64,000 nucleotides of DNA from CAVSUB01 sp963816725. GTDB taxonomy: Bacteria; Acidobacteriota; Vicinamibacteria; Vicinamibacterales; 2-12-FULL-66-21. Location of the stretch: NCBI GenBank assembly GCA_963816725.1, contig CAWFMC010000008.1:568293-632292 (forward strand), given 5' to 3'. Within the stretch, counting starts at the first letter, position 1. Each line of letters begins with the position of its first letter. Below, one piece after another: positions 33,846 to 43,726 of the stretch. A model generated the notes under the pieces. The model was not told where the DNA came from and did not search any database. It saw only the letters and a program-made list of their open reading frames with translations. The translations under genes were made by a program, and so were the position numbers.

Positions 33846-36278
33846 ATGGACGTGCATACGCTCACTCGCGACCTGCGCTACAGCCTCCGGCTTCTCGCCC
33901 GCGAGCCCGGCTTCGCGATTCTGGCGGTGCTCACGCTGGCACTCGGAATCGGCGCCGCGACCGCGATCTTCACGGTTGTCGACTCGGTCCTGCTGCGGCC
34001 CTTGCCGTACAAGGATTCGGGCCGCCTCGTCGTCGCCCTGCACGGACCGGACGCCTCGTCGCCGGTCTCGCCCGCCGACTTTGCCGACTACCGGCGGGAC
34101 GCGCGCTCGTTCGAAGGACTCTCGGCCGCGCAGGCATGGGGCGTGACGATCGGCAGCGGCGACCGGCCGGAGCGGGTGAGTGCCCTGCAGGTCTCGGCCG
34201 ACATGATGGACCTCCTCGGCGTGCCCCCGTTGCTCGGCCGGACGTTCGTGCCGGGTGAAGACGAGGCCGGCCGGGCACGGGTGGTGGTCCTCGGATACGG
34301 CCTGTGGCAGCGTCGCTTTGGCACCAACCCGGCGATCGTCGGTTCCGACATCCTGCTCGACGGCCAGCTTTACACCGTCGTTGGCGTGATGCCGCCGTCG
34401 TTCCGCTTCGCGCCGTTCTGGCAGACCCGGGCCGAGCTCTGGGCGCCGCTCGCGCTGACCGCGCGGCGCGACGATCGCGACGGCCGCTCGCTGCGGGTGT
34501 TCGGCCGGCTGCGCCCCGGCGTCTCGCTGGCGCAGGCGCAGCAGGAGATGACGGCCATCGCCTCGCGGCTCGAACGCGAGCATCCGTCCACCAACACCGG
34601 CATCGCGATCACGATTCGGCCGCTGCTCGACAAGGTAGTCGCCGGTGTGCGCGGGACACTGCTCGCCTTGATGGCGATGGTCACCTGCGTGCTGTTGATC
34701 GCGTGCGCGAACGTCGCGAGCTCGACGCTGGCACGGGCGTCTGGGCGGCAGCAGGAAGTTGCCGTGCGGCTGGCGTTGGGGGCGAGCCCGTGGCGCGTGG
34801 TGCGGCAACTCCTGACAGAGAGTCTGCTGCTCGCCATGGCCGGCAGCGTGCTCGGCCTCGTCGCCGCGTCGTGGGGCGTGTCCTGGCTCATGTCCCGGCT
34901 GCCCCCCGGCAGCTTGCCGCGGCAGCAGGATGTCGGGTTCGACCTGCGCATCTATCTCGCCGCGACGATCGCGACGGTCATCGCCGGCGTCGTGACGGGC
35001 CTGGTGCCCGCGCGGCAAATCACACGGCCGCAGCTGTCGGCGGTGTTCCAGGGCGCGCGGGGAGCGACCGAGGGCGCCGCCCGCACGCGCACCCGCCGCC
35101 TCCTTGTGGCCGGCGAAGTGGCGCTGGCCTTCGTGCTGCTCGTCGGCGCCGGCTTGATGGGCCGGACGCTCCTCTCGCTGGCCACGGTCGATCCTGGATT
35201 CCGCATCGAGCGGCTCGCGGTCGCCGGTGTGTCCCTGGCGGGAACGCCCTACGCCGCGCCGGCCGCTCGGTATCCGATGTATCAGCGGTTCCGGGACCGG
35301 TTCGCCGCACTGCCGGGCGTGATCTCGGTCAGCGCGGTGAACCATCTGCCAATCGCGGGAGACGTGTGGACGCTTGGCTACACCATCGAGGGGCGGCCAG
35401 CACCGCCTGCGGGCGACCGCTGGTCCGCGATCTACCGCGTCGTCGACCCCGGCTACTTCGCGACGATCGGCCTGCCGCTCGTCGACGGACGCGACTTCTC
35501 CGATGCGGATCGCGCCGGTGCCATGCCCGTCGCCATCGTCAATCGATCCATGGCCGAGCGGCGGTGGCCTGGCGAGAGCCCGATCGGCCGGCGCTTCCGC
35601 CTGCCCGGACCAGGGAATCAGGAGGCACCCTTGACGATCGTCGGGGTGGTCGGCACCGCGCGTCAGCGGGACTGGACCGCGGCGCCGGATGACGAAGTGT
35701 TCGTCGCGCTCGCGCAGCGGTCGGCCGAATTCGGGCTGTCCAGTCTCACGTTCGTGCTGCGCACCTCGGGCCGCCCAGACGCTGTCGCAGCGGCGATTCC
35801 AGCGGCAGCCGCGGAAGTCGATCGGTCCGTCCCGATCTCGGATGCGACGACGATGGAGGCGGTGGTGGCGGATGCGATCTGGCGGCAGCGGCTGACCGCG
35901 CAGCTGACGGCGATCTTTGCGGCCATCGCGCTCGTCCTCGCGGCGATTGGGATCTACGCCGCCGTCGCCTACTCGGTTGCGAAACGCACGCGTGAGTTTG
36001 GCGTCCGGATCGCGCTCGGGGGGACGCCGCGCCAGGTTCAGCGTCTCGCGGTCATCGACGGCTTGAAGCCAATCCTGCCCGGGGCAGCGGTGGGCGTTGC
36101 CGCCGCGCTGCTCGCCGCTCGCGCTGCCGAACGGCTGCTCTACGGTGTGCCGCCGGTGGATCCGGTGTCGTTCGGGGGATCGCTGCTGGTGCTGATCGCG
36201 TGTGCCATCGCCGCGGCGTGGCTGCCGGCGCGGCGTGCCAGCCGGCAGGATCCCATGGCGGCGCTCCGACAATCGTAG
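33846..36278 (+). CDS. ADOP-type MacB-like permease
   Basis: An 810-residue FtsX/MacB-family permease without its own ATPase, of the ADOP (acidobacterial duplicated orphan permease) kind. It starts MDVHTLTRDLRYSLRLLARE. Helix 1 (FAILAVLTLALGIGAATAIF) leads to a MacB periplasmic core, then FtsX helices (LLALMAMVTCVLLIACANVA), a second periplasmic core from about residue 450, and a final FtsX triplet. Segments such as SGRQQEVAVRLALGASPWRV and TREFGVRIALGGTPRQV are the duplicated hallmark. The substrate is unknown. No ATP-binding gene is adjacent, as is typical. Confidence 0.93.
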   Translation: MDVHTLTRDLRYSLRLLAREPGFAILAVLTLALGIGAATAIFTVVDSVLLRPLPYKDSGRLVVALHGPDASSPVSPADFADYRRDARSFEGLSAAQAWGVTIGSGDRPERVSALQVSADMMDLLGVPPLLGRTFVPGEDEAGRARVVVLGYGLWQRRFGTNPAIVGSDILLDGQLYTVVGVMPPSFRFAPFWQTRAELWAPLALTARRDDRDGRSLRVFGRLRPGVSLAQAQQEMTAIASRLEREHPSTNTGIAITIRPLLDKVVAGVRGTLLALMAMVTCVLLIACANVASSTLARASGRQQEVAVRLALGASPWRVVRQLLTESLLLAMAGSVLGLVAASWGVSWLMSRLPPGSLPRQQDVGFDLRIYLAATIATVIAGVVTGLVPARQITRPQLSAVFQGARGATEGAARTRTRRLLVAGEVALAFVLLVGAGLMGRTLLSLATVDPGFRIERLAVAGVSLAGTPYAAPAARYPMYQRFRDRFAALPGVISVSAVNHLPIAGDVWTLGYTIEGRPAPPAGDRWSAIYRVVDPGYFATIGLPLVDGRDFSDADRAGAMPVAIVNRSMAERRWPGESPIGRRFRLPGPGNQEAPLTIVGVVGTARQRDWTAAPDDEVFVALAQRSAEFGLSSLTFVLRTSGRPDAVAAAIPAAAAEVDRSVPISDATTMEAVVADAIWRQRLTAQLTAIFAAIALVLAAIGIYAAVAYSVAKRTREFGVRIALGGTPRQVQRLAVIDGLKPILPGAAVGVAAALLAARAAERLLYGVPPVDPVSFGGSLLVLIACAIAAAWLPARRASRQDPMAALRQS

Positions 36279-36318
36279 GCAGGGCGACAGCGTGGCCCGC
36301 CCTCCGTCGCCGCTCGCG

Positions 36319-37920
36319 TTACCCGGCGGACGTGCCTGGCTTGCCCGCCTCGACAACCAGGGAACCGCCGGTCCGCTCGGGTGAGTCGGACACTGTCACA
36401 CGATCCAGCACCTTGAAATCTGCCCGCATCAGCGCCGGTGTGGCGGTGCAGGCAATGTAGCCGCGCCGGGCGCTGTGGTACTTGATGTGCGGGTTGTCGG
36501 GACGGATCTGCGCCCACGTCGCGCTGACGTCCGCCCCGTCGCCGCCCGAGCTGATCGAGGTGTTCGTGAACTCCGCGCCGACGGTGGCGGAGCGCGGATC
36601 GGTGAAGTCGACCTTCAGGTCGGCGCCGTAGTGGACGTGCACGTCGCCCGACAGCACGATCGGATTCGGTGCCCGCGTCTCGTGCAGGCGGGCGTAGAGC
36701 CGCTGCCGGGAGGCGGTGTAGCCGTCCCACTTGTCCATCGAGTACTGCGCGTTGGGCGTCGCCCGGACCATGTTGCGCGCGAAGGTCGGCACCTGCTGGC
36801 CCAGCACCGTCCACGTCGCTGTGATCCCTGCCAGCTGATCGAACAGCCAGCGCTCCTGATCGGAACCGAGGATGGTCCGCGACGGTGCGGCCGCGTCGGT
36901 GCAGCCGGTCCCCGAGACGCCGTTGCAGGCCTGATTCGATCGGTACTGCCGCGTGTCCAATACCGTCAAATCAACGAGATTGCCGAAGCGCAGTCGCCGG
37001 TGCAGCCGCATCGACGGCCCGAGCGGCAGCGTCGACGGCCGCAGCGGCATCGTCTCGTAGTAGGCCTGGTACGCGGCGGCGCGCCGCAGCAGGAAGATCT
37101 CCGGCGGCGTGTCGTGCTCGTCCGAATCGCCGGCGTAATCGTTGTCGACCTCGTGATCGTCAAAGGTCACGATGAACGGAGCCGAGGCGTGCGCGGCGCG
37201 CAGATCCGGGTCCGACTTATAAAGGGCGTAGCGGTTGCGATAGTCGACGACCGTGTAGATCTCGTCACCACGATGCTGGCGGACGACAGTCGCGGACTTG
37301 CCGGCGTCGGCGCGCCCTTCGTAGATGTAGTCGCCGGTGTGGAACACGAAATCGAACTGCTCGGCGGCGATGTGTCGGTAGACGGTGAAGTAGCCGGTCT
37401 CGTAGTGGCTGCAGCCACACACCGCGAAGCGCAGACGATCGACAGCCGCCCCTTCCGGCGGTGCGGTCTTGGTGCGTCCGATCTGGCTGACCTCCGGCCC
37501 GCAGTGAAAACGATAGAAATACTCGCGGCCTGGCTCGAGCCCTGACGCCTCGACGTGGACGCTGTGCCCGAGCTCCGGGCGTGCGATCGCGGTGCCGTTG
37601 CGCACGATGGTGCGGAACGCCCGGTCGGCGGCGACCTCCCACGCCACTTCCAGGTTGGCCATCGGCATGCCGCCGCCGTCGTAGGGCTCGGGCGCGAGGC
37701 GCGTCCACAACACGACGCCGTCCGGGAGCGGATCGCCCGAGGCCACACCGAGCGGAAATGGGTAGCTGCGGAAGAGCGGCTGCGCGAGAAGGCCGGTCGA
37801 GATCAGCGGACGGGCAATCGCCGCCGCACCGAGGGTCCAGGCAATGTTCAGGAGTTCCCGGCGGGAGAGCCGGGTCAGGGCGCGATCGTAGAACCGGATG
37901 CGATCGGTCGGGTCCGCCAT
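36319..37920 (-). CDS. phoD: PhoD-family alkaline phosphatase/phosphodiesterase
   Basis: A 533-residue exported phosphatase. The N-terminus has an RR-containing leader (LSRRELLNIAWTLGAAAIAR), consistent with Tat export. Then come the PhoD N-domain (FPLGVASGDPLPDGVVLWTR) and the metal site: CGCSHYETGYFTVY, FDFVFHTGDYIYEG, VTFDDHEVDNDYAGD and VLSGDVHVHYGAD. Known members use Ca and Fe and release phosphate from esters in the periplasm. It is convergent with the ADOP gene, 40 bases away. No Pho box was found upstream. Confidence 0.93.
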   Translation of the reverse strand: MADPTDRIRFYDRALTRLSRRELLNIAWTLGAAAIARPLISTGLLAQPLFRSYPFPLGVASGDPLPDGVVLWTRLAPEPYDGGGMPMANLEVAWEVAADRAFRTIVRNGTAIARPELGHSVHVEASGLEPGREYFYRFHCGPEVSQIGRTKTAPPEGAAVDRLRFAVCGCSHYETGYFTVYRHIAAEQFDFVFHTGDYIYEGRADAGKSATVVRQHRGDEIYTVVDYRNRYALYKSDPDLRAAHASAPFIVTFDDHEVDNDYAGDSDEHDTPPEIFLLRRAAAYQAYYETMPLRPSTLPLGPSMRLHRRLRFGNLVDLTVLDTRQYRSNQACNGVSGTGCTDAAAPSRTILGSDQERWLFDQLAGITATWTVLGQQVPTFARNMVRATPNAQYSMDKWDGYTASRQRLYARLHETRAPNPIVLSGDVHVHYGADLKVDFTDPRSATVGAEFTNTSISSGGDGADVSATWAQIRPDNPHIKYHSARRGYIACTATPALMRADFKVLDRVTVSDSPERTGGSLVVEAGKPGTSAG

Positions 37921-38000
37921 GCTGGTGCGCCCAGCATTCTACCCTTCAGCGTGCCACCTGCGTTCAACGAGAGCGGCGCCACGGCCCGGGACGAGGGGCG

Positions 38001-38234
38001 TCAGACGCGCGGCGTCTCGCGAATCGCGCGCAACGCCTGGTTCAGGCGCTCGGCCAACGCGCCGAAGGTCTCCGCCGCGAATGCCAACGTGGCCTTCTCC
38101 CATTCCAGCGCACTGACGCGGCTGGCGAGGCGGATGACCGCGGCGCGCAGTTCGTCGGGCGTCGCTTGCGCGAGCCAGCGCGGGTCGGCTGCCGGATCGA
38201 TCGGCCTCGACGGCGGCAACGGTTGAAACGGCAC
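38001..38234 (-). CDS. Hypothetical small helical protein
   Basis: A 77-residue protein, MPFQPLPPSRPIDPAADPR followed by amphipathic helix sequence (TPDELRAAVIRLASRVSALE, then AETFGALAERLNQALRAI). Heptad-like hydrophobic spacing suggests a short coiled coil. The family is not recognised. It lies 80 bases upstream of phoD on the same strand. Confidence 0.6.
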   Translation of the reverse strand: MPFQPLPPSRPIDPAADPRWLAQATPDELRAAVIRLASRVSALEWEKATLAFAAETFGALAERLNQALRAIRETPRV

Positions 38235-38590
38235 ACTCTCTCCCTACCGACATCGTCGGCACTGCGGGCGATGGACGCGGGACTGCTAGCGAGCCCGCGG
38301 CCGTGGGGGAGGGACGCATCTCACGGGAGGTGAAAACGCGTCCCGGCAGCGGCGCGCAGGCTCGCATGGCAGAGGTCCAATCGGCGTGCCGTGCGCGGGC
38401 AACGACTTACAGCCGCTCTGCCGGGAATGTCACCGGCGGGAGGGACATTCTGCCGGGCTGCAGACAGACAAATCCGCGAAGCGACGGAACGAACCCGACG
38501 GGCCAGCGATGAACACCGCGGATCTGAGATGACGGATCTGTGTTCATTCGGCGCGGCGTTGGCGTTTATGGAGATGTCAGGGAGCGAACG
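38235..38590. other. Intergenic stretch upstream of the LGFP gene
   Basis: About 355 bases without a convincing gene. It contains a perfect 8-bp inverted repeat at 38509-38516/38540-38547 and a GC-rich start. No RNA gene is recognised. Confidence 0.4.
38509..38547. promoter_or_regulatory. Inverted repeat upstream of the LGFP gene
   Basis: ATGAACAC and GTGTTCAT are perfect complements 23 bases apart, and the spacer repeats CGGATCT twice. It ends 43 bases before the LGFP start codon. It could be an operator or a leader hairpin; no regulator is known. Confidence 0.35.
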
Positions 38591-39106
38591 ATGAGTGCGA
38601 TCGACGACAAATACGCGCAGCTCGGTGGTCCCGGCGGTTTTCTCGGCCGTCCGGCGGATGCGGGCGCCGGCAGCGCCGAAATGGACACTGCCGATCACCG
38701 CGGCCGCTGCCGCGACTTCGAGCACGGCTCCATTTACTGGAGTCAGGGTACGGGCGCGCACGAGGTCCACGGCGACATCCGGGTGAAATGGGCACGTCTC
38801 GGCGGCGAGCGAGGCTTTCTGGGATTTCCGCTCACCGACGAAACCGGCACCCCGAACGGCCGCGGACGGTTCAATCACTTCGAACATGGATCGATCTACT
38901 GGACCCCGGCGACGGGCGCGCACGAGGTCCATGGCGCCATTCGCGACAAATGGGCCAGTCTCGGCTGGGAGCGCAGCCGACTCGGATTCCCGACCAGCGA
39001 CGAACGCACGCCGCCGAACGGTCACGGCCGCTTCAGCGACTTCGAGGGCGGGACGATTGTCTGGACGCCGGAGGGCGGGGCGGTCGTGAAGGTCGCCATC
39101 GACTGA
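38591..39106 (+). CDS. LGFP-repeat protein
   Basis: A 171-residue protein made of three LGFP repeats: LGGPGGFLGRPADAG, LGGERGFLGFPLTDE and LGWERSRLGFPTSDE. Each is followed by a near-identical RFxxFEHGSIYW and TGAHEVHGxIRxKW stretch. LGFP repeats occur in cell-wall or secreted proteins, often beside hydrolases, and are thought to bind the envelope. No signal peptide is visible on this ATG, so location is uncertain. The repeats are also similar at DNA level, suggesting recent tandem duplication. It heads a short cluster of accessory-looking genes on the same strand. Confidence 0.85.
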   Translation: MSAIDDKYAQLGGPGGFLGRPADAGAGSAEMDTADHRGRCRDFEHGSIYWSQGTGAHEVHGDIRVKWARLGGERGFLGFPLTDETGTPNGRGRFNHFEHGSIYWTPATGAHEVHGAIRDKWASLGWERSRLGFPTSDERTPPNGHGRFSDFEGGTIVWTPEGGAVVKVAID

Positions 39107-39186
39107 CCGGCGAGCCTCCCCTTCTCCGGCTGTCGGACGTATGAACCGTCGGTGCCCGCACACCGACAGCAAATGGAGCAGTCGTC

Positions 39187-39567
39187 ATGGCCAAGCAGTC
39201 AAGCGTTCCATCAGGTGGGCATACCCCGGTATCGAACGCGCCGGCCGAGAGCGATTTTCCCGAGGTGAGGAGCAGTGAGTCACAGGCGCCGTCCGAGGGC
39301 AGCGACGTCAAGACGAGCAAGCCGCGCGACAACGGGACCGAGAACGTCCCCGGACACCAGGGGCTGGAAGCGACCGCTCGCATCGACGTCTCGGCGCCGG
39401 ACACCAGCGGCCTGCGCGACGTCGGCGAGGCGTCGTTCGGTCCGCCCTCGCAGCTCGAGACGGTGCACGGCCTCGACAACCGCGTCCAGATCACCAACAC
39501 CGCCGTCTATCCCTGGCGGGCGCACGCCTCCCTCCTGATCACTGCTGCCGACAACTCGAAGGCGTAG
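39187..39567 (+). CDS. Short protein resembling the N-terminal part of a trypsin-like peptidase
   Basis: A 126-residue protein, preceded by a GGAG ribosome site. Residues 1-90 are low-complexity, Ser/Pro/Glu-rich and probably disordered. The end, ETVHGLDNRVQITNTAVYPW then RAHASLLITAADNSKA, resembles from memory the pro-region/first strands of bacterial V8/trypsin-like peptidases. There the sequence would run on to a His-containing GxH motif, but a TAG stops it. No continuation is visible in other frames downstream. It may be a truncated relic or a genuine short protein. Confidence 0.55.
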   Translation: MAKQSSVPSGGHTPVSNAPAESDFPEVRSSESQAPSEGSDVKTSKPRDNGTENVPGHQGLEATARIDVSAPDTSGLRDVGEASFGPPSQLETVHGLDNRVQITNTAVYPWRAHASLLITAADNSKA

Positions 39568-39758
39568 CCCGGCACTGACCGGCGCGACCCTCGGGCGCGG
39601 AGGGTTGCCTGACGTAAGTGCACGCGCACTGAGCCGCTGCTCCTCGACCGCCTGCGATCCTCTGGAGAGGTAGGTCGAGACGGGCAGCGGCCGATTGTGT
39701 CGCCGATCGGAGGGGCTGGCCTGACTATCGCCAGGCGGCTCGTTGAAAGGGAGGTCGC

Positions 39759-40385
39759 GTGCCGGGTGGACCAGCAATCGTCAATGGCATCGTACGGGAC
39801 GCGAGCGGCGCTCCGGTTGACGGCGCGCGAGTGCTGTTCGCGGATGGACCGGGCGCCTTGCCCGACGTGGCCGCGCTGACCGGCGCCGGCGGCCAGTTCA
39901 CGCTGTCGGCGCCAGTGGCCGGCACGTATCGGATTCAGTGCGTTGCCGACGGCCGGGCACCCGTTGACGTCGAGGTCACGATCAGGCCGGGCGAGTCGCA
40001 GCGCGTCGACGTGGGTCTTCCGGTAAGGGCAGGCCTCATCCGGGGCACCCCAGGATCATTCCACGCGCGGGGCATCGTTGTCCGGCACCGACCCCGTCGC
40101 GACCGTCGTGCGCCAGGCGTCGCCGAGCCGCAGCGCTTCGCGGGCGCCCGTGACGCCGAAATCGCGGATGACATTCTCGTTCTCGTAGAGACGGAGCCGC
40201 GGTGTGCGGTTTACGATCCACAGCTCGCAGCGCCACGCCGCGTGCCGCCAGAGCACGACCTCCGCATGTTCCGTCCAGCTTGCATTCAGCACAGGATCCC
40301 CCGGGCGCCGACCGTCGGCCGTTCTTGCGTTGTTCTCTCAGGTCTGGAGGGCGCCGCGTGTCGCGGCACGTCCCGCTTCCGTTGA
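39759..40385 (+). CDS. Carboxypeptidase-regulatory-like domain protein, C-terminus doubtful
   Basis: GGGAGG precedes a GTG start. Residues 1-88 form a clear carboxypeptidase-regulatory/SdrD-like beta sandwich (IVNGIVRDASGAPVDGARVL, GQFTLSAPVAGTYRIQCVAD). After GESQRVDVGLP the frame turns Arg/Pro-rich and overlaps a more convincing minus-strand gene. A TAA lies one frame over at about 40032, so the real end may be there, through a small indel, with about 90 residues. Such domains bind ligands or partners in secreted enzymes; here it stands alone beside the peptidase fragment. Confidence 0.55.
   Translation: MPGGPAIVNGIVRDASGAPVDGARVLFADGPGALPDVAALTGAGGQFTLSAPVAGTYRIQCVADGRAPVDVEVTIRPGESQRVDVGLPVRAGLIRGTPGSFHARGIVVRHRPRRDRRAPGVAEPQRFAGARDAEIADDILVLVETEPRCAVYDPQLAAPRRVPPEHDLRMFRPACIQHRIPRAPTVGRSCVVLSGLEGAACRGTSRFR
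40056..40292 (-). CDS. Hypothetical small protein
   Basis: A 78-residue frame: MLNASWTEHAEVVLWRHAA, then CELWIVNRTPRLRLYENEN and a helical FGVTGAREALRLGDAWRT. The mix of strands and helix looks real. It is antisense to the doubtful C-terminal half of the carboxypeptidase-regulatory gene, and only one of the two can be correct over this interval. The family is not recognised. Confidence 0.45.
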   Translation of the reverse strand: MLNASWTEHAEVVLWRHAAWRCELWIVNRTPRLRLYENENVIRDFGVTGAREALRLGDAWRTTVATGSVPDNDAPRVE

Positions 40386-40650
40386 TATCAACGTCCATGC
40401 CCACGTCGTTTTCGCTGGATGGTTGCGGAAAGAGCCCGGAAATCAGCCTCTGACGTCCCTTTTTACCGGGTCGTGAGTAGACACTGCTGCCCGGCTGTCC
40501 TCGTTGCTGCGGCGCAGTTGTCCTCTCGAGATCTCCTGTGAGGGCCGCCGGCGTCCGACTCCTCGCTCGCGACGTCACGTCCATGGCGGTCGCTCCGCCC
40601 GCCGTGGCCGTCGAGGACGCCCCGGCCGCCGACTGTGCTAGAACTCACAG
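40386..40650. other. Intergenic stretch upstream of the propeller sensor kinase
   Basis: About 265 bases with no convincing gene, RNA or strong promoter on either strand. The overlapping frames here are Arg/Ser-rich and look like antiframe noise. Confidence 0.35.
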
Positions 40651-43600
40651 GTGCTGAGGCCCCACCTCCGTGCTGTCCCTGCACGCGTGCTGACCAGCCG
40701 CACCCTTCCCGCAACCGTGAGAATCCTGCTTGTCCTGATCGTCGCCACCACGTGCTGGGCTGCGGTGGTCACCGCCCAGCCGGCGGGCCTTGCAAACGCG
40801 TTCGGGCAGTATCAGCAACTCACTTGGGAGGAGCGGGACGGGCTCCCGCAGAATACGGTCCTCGCTGTGGCGCCGACCCGGGACGGCTATCTATGGGTCG
40901 GCACCTACGAAGGCGCGGCGCGGTTCGACGGCGTCCACTTCACGCTCTTCACCCCGAGCAACACGCCTGGTCTTGGCAACTCGATGGTCGCCGCCCTGCT
41001 CGAAGGGCATGACGGCGATCTCTGGCTGGGAACGTACGGCGGCGGCGTGTCACGGATGCGGGGCGGCCATTTCACGCAGTACGACATGCGTGACGGGCTG
41101 TCGAGTGATTTCACCACGTGCCTGTTCGAGGATCGCGGCGGCACGCTCTGGATCGGCACCGATGGTGGCGGCGTGAGTGCCCTTCGCGAGGGCCGCTTCT
41201 CCGTGTACACGACTGGCAACGGCCTGCCGAGCAATCTGGTTCGTTCGATCATCGACGACGGTGAGGGCGGGCTGCTGGTCGGCACGAGCCGCGGGATCGC
41301 GCGGATTGTCGCGGGGCGGGTGGCCGCCTATCCCGGACCGGCGGAGGTGGTGAACGCCGATGTCCGCACGCTGGCCCGGCCGCCGGATCGCTCGTTGTGG
41401 ATGGCGCCGCTCGGGGGCGGACTGTATCGCCTCGACGCCGACGGCGTCACACGGTTTGGCCCGGCCGCCGGGCTCACCAACGATCGCGTCGAATCACTGC
41501 TCGTCGGCGAAGACGGTCGGATCTGGGTCGGGACGTCGATCGCGGGGGTGTTTCGCTATGGTGCCGGCCGATTCGAGCACTACGGTCAGGCGGACGGCCT
41601 CCCCGGCCCGCGTGTGCCGAGCATCGCTTACGGCGCTGATCACGACCTGTGGATCGGAACCGACCGCGGCCTGGTGCGCTTCAAGACGCCTCGATTCAAG
41701 GTCTACACCCAGCGCGACGGCCTCGCCAGCGATGAGGGCGGCAGCATCTTCCAGGATGCGGACGGTCGCGTCTGGGCCGGCACGCGCCGCGGGTTGACGA
41801 GCTTTATCAACGGCGCCTTCACGATACTCACCGGGAAAGACGGCCTGCCGGATGGTCCGCTCGGCGTGGGCAGCAGTGCCGGTCGTTTTCTCCTGCTGTA
41901 CTCGGACCTCGGCCTCTCACGCTGGGGCGCCGGCCGCTTCGTTCGGGTTCCGGACGGCTCGGGGATCCCGTGGAACCGCGCGACGACGGTACTCGAGGAT
42001 CACGCCGGCACGCTGTGGGTCGGCGTCCATGACGGCGGGCTCTTTCGTGTCCGGGACGGCCAGCCAACCCACCTGACCGTTGCCGATGGCCTGGCGGACG
42101 ATTCCGTGCTGACCCTTTTCGAAGACCGCCGGGGCAGTCTCTGGGTCGGAACCCTTCGCAACGGTGTGACCCGCATCTCCGACGCGAAGATGAACGTCAT
42201 GGTCGGTTCGCGATGGTCTTGCGGCCAGCCACGTCAAGGCCTTCTACGAGGATGCGTCCGGAACGCTGTGGATTGGCACGCACGGCGGCGGTCTCAGCCG
42301 CTTCAAGGACGGGCGTTTTGCGAGCATCTCGGTCGGTCAGGGACTCTACAGCGACGACATCTTCCAGATCCTCGAAGACGATGCGTCCAACCTGTGGATG
42401 AACTGCAACACCGGCATCTGGCGGACCAGCATCCGGCAACTGAACGAGGTCGCCGATGGCCGCCGCGCGGCCGTGGAGTCGTTCGCGTATGGCACCGCCG
42501 ACGGCATGTTGAGCAGCGAAGGCGTCGGCGCCGTGCTGGCCGGGTCGAAGATGCGCGACGGGACCCTCTGGTTTCCCACGACGAAAGGCATCGTCACCAT
42601 CGATCCGCGGCGCGTCGACACCGATCCGCCGCGCGTGACGATCGAAGGAGCCGCGCTGGACGGTCGGCCGGTTGGCATCGAGGAGCCGATACGGATGGTG
42701 CCCGGCGACGAGAATCTCGAGATCCACTACACCGGCCTGAGTTGGAGCCGGCCGCACGCGATCAAGTTCCGGTTCCAGCTCGCCGGACTCGATCGTGGTT
42801 GGGTGGACGTCGGCGCCCGCCGGACTGCCTACTACTCCCACCTGCCGCCCGGCTCCTACACCTTCACGGTGACGGCCGACAATGGCGAAGGGGTGTGGAA
42901 TGCGACTGGAACGGCACTTCGGGTCGTGGTGCTGCCGCGCTTCTATCAGACTTGGTGGTTCCGCCCGGCAATCGGATCCGTGGGGCTGACGGTGGTGTGG
43001 CTCTCGTGGCGCCGGCGCCTCGTCCAGCTGCGGCTGGCGCAGAGCGCGCAACAGGCGTTTTCGCGCCAGTTGATCGAATCGCAGGAACGTGAGCGCCAGC
43101 GGATTGCCGCGGAGCTGCACGACAGCCTTGGTCAGCACCTGCTGGTGGTGCGGAATCGCGCCCTGCTCGGCGCGCAGTCGCAACAAGACGACGAGGCGCG
43201 CAGGCAGTTCACCGAGATCGGGTCGACGATGGCGGAAGCCCTGGCCGAGGTGCGGACCATCTCCTACAACCTGCGGCCGCACCACCTCGATCAGCTCGGG
43301 CTCACGACGGCGATTCGCGCGATGATCGAGACCATCGGCGAGAGCTCCGCGATCGTCATCAGCAGCGATCTCGACGATGTCGATGGCGTGTTCCCGCCGG
43401 CCGACGAGATCACGATCTACCGTATCATCCAGGAGAGCCTGAACAACGTGGTCAAGCATTCCAGTGCCGGCACGGCACGCGTCGCCGTGCGCTGCCAGGA
43501 GCAGCAGGTCGAGATAGTCGTTCACGACGACGGCCAGGGCTTTGCGCCTGGCGCCACGAACGGCAAGTCGACGGACCGTCGTGGCTTCGGCCTGAAGGGG

Positions 43601-43726
43601 ATCGCCGAACGCGTGGAGATGTTGGGCGGAACGCACACCATTGACTCGGGCCCGGGCCGTGGGACGACGGTGACCGTGCGCATCAGCCTGCACAGGGCTC
43701 GGCCGGCGCCCTCGCATCATGCGTGA
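40651..43726 (+). CDS. Propeller/Y_Y_Y sensor histidine kinase (HisKA_3), frameshifted
   Basis: About 1025 residues when restored. A signal/anchor (ILLVLIVATTCWAAVVTAQP) leads to repeated two-component propeller blades (GYLWVGTYEGAARFDG, GTLWIGTDGGGVSAL and others), a Y_Y_Y domain (FRFQLAGLDRGWVDVG), a membrane helix (PAIGSVGLTVVWLSW) and a cytoplasmic NarX-like kinase with phospho-His in RIAAELHDSLGQH and an ATPase (GRGTTVTVRI). The frame from 40651 goes wrong at about 42213: SR then DGLAASHVKAFYEDASG requires one extra base after TCGCG. The second frame then runs to 43726. The stop overlaps the regulator start. The GTG at 40717 is an alternative start. Confidence 0.85.

Noticed and set aside
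33804..36356. 850-residue minus-strand frame antisense to the ADOP permease
   Set aside because: Arg-rich low-quality protein covering exactly a well-recognised permease gene; a shadow frame.
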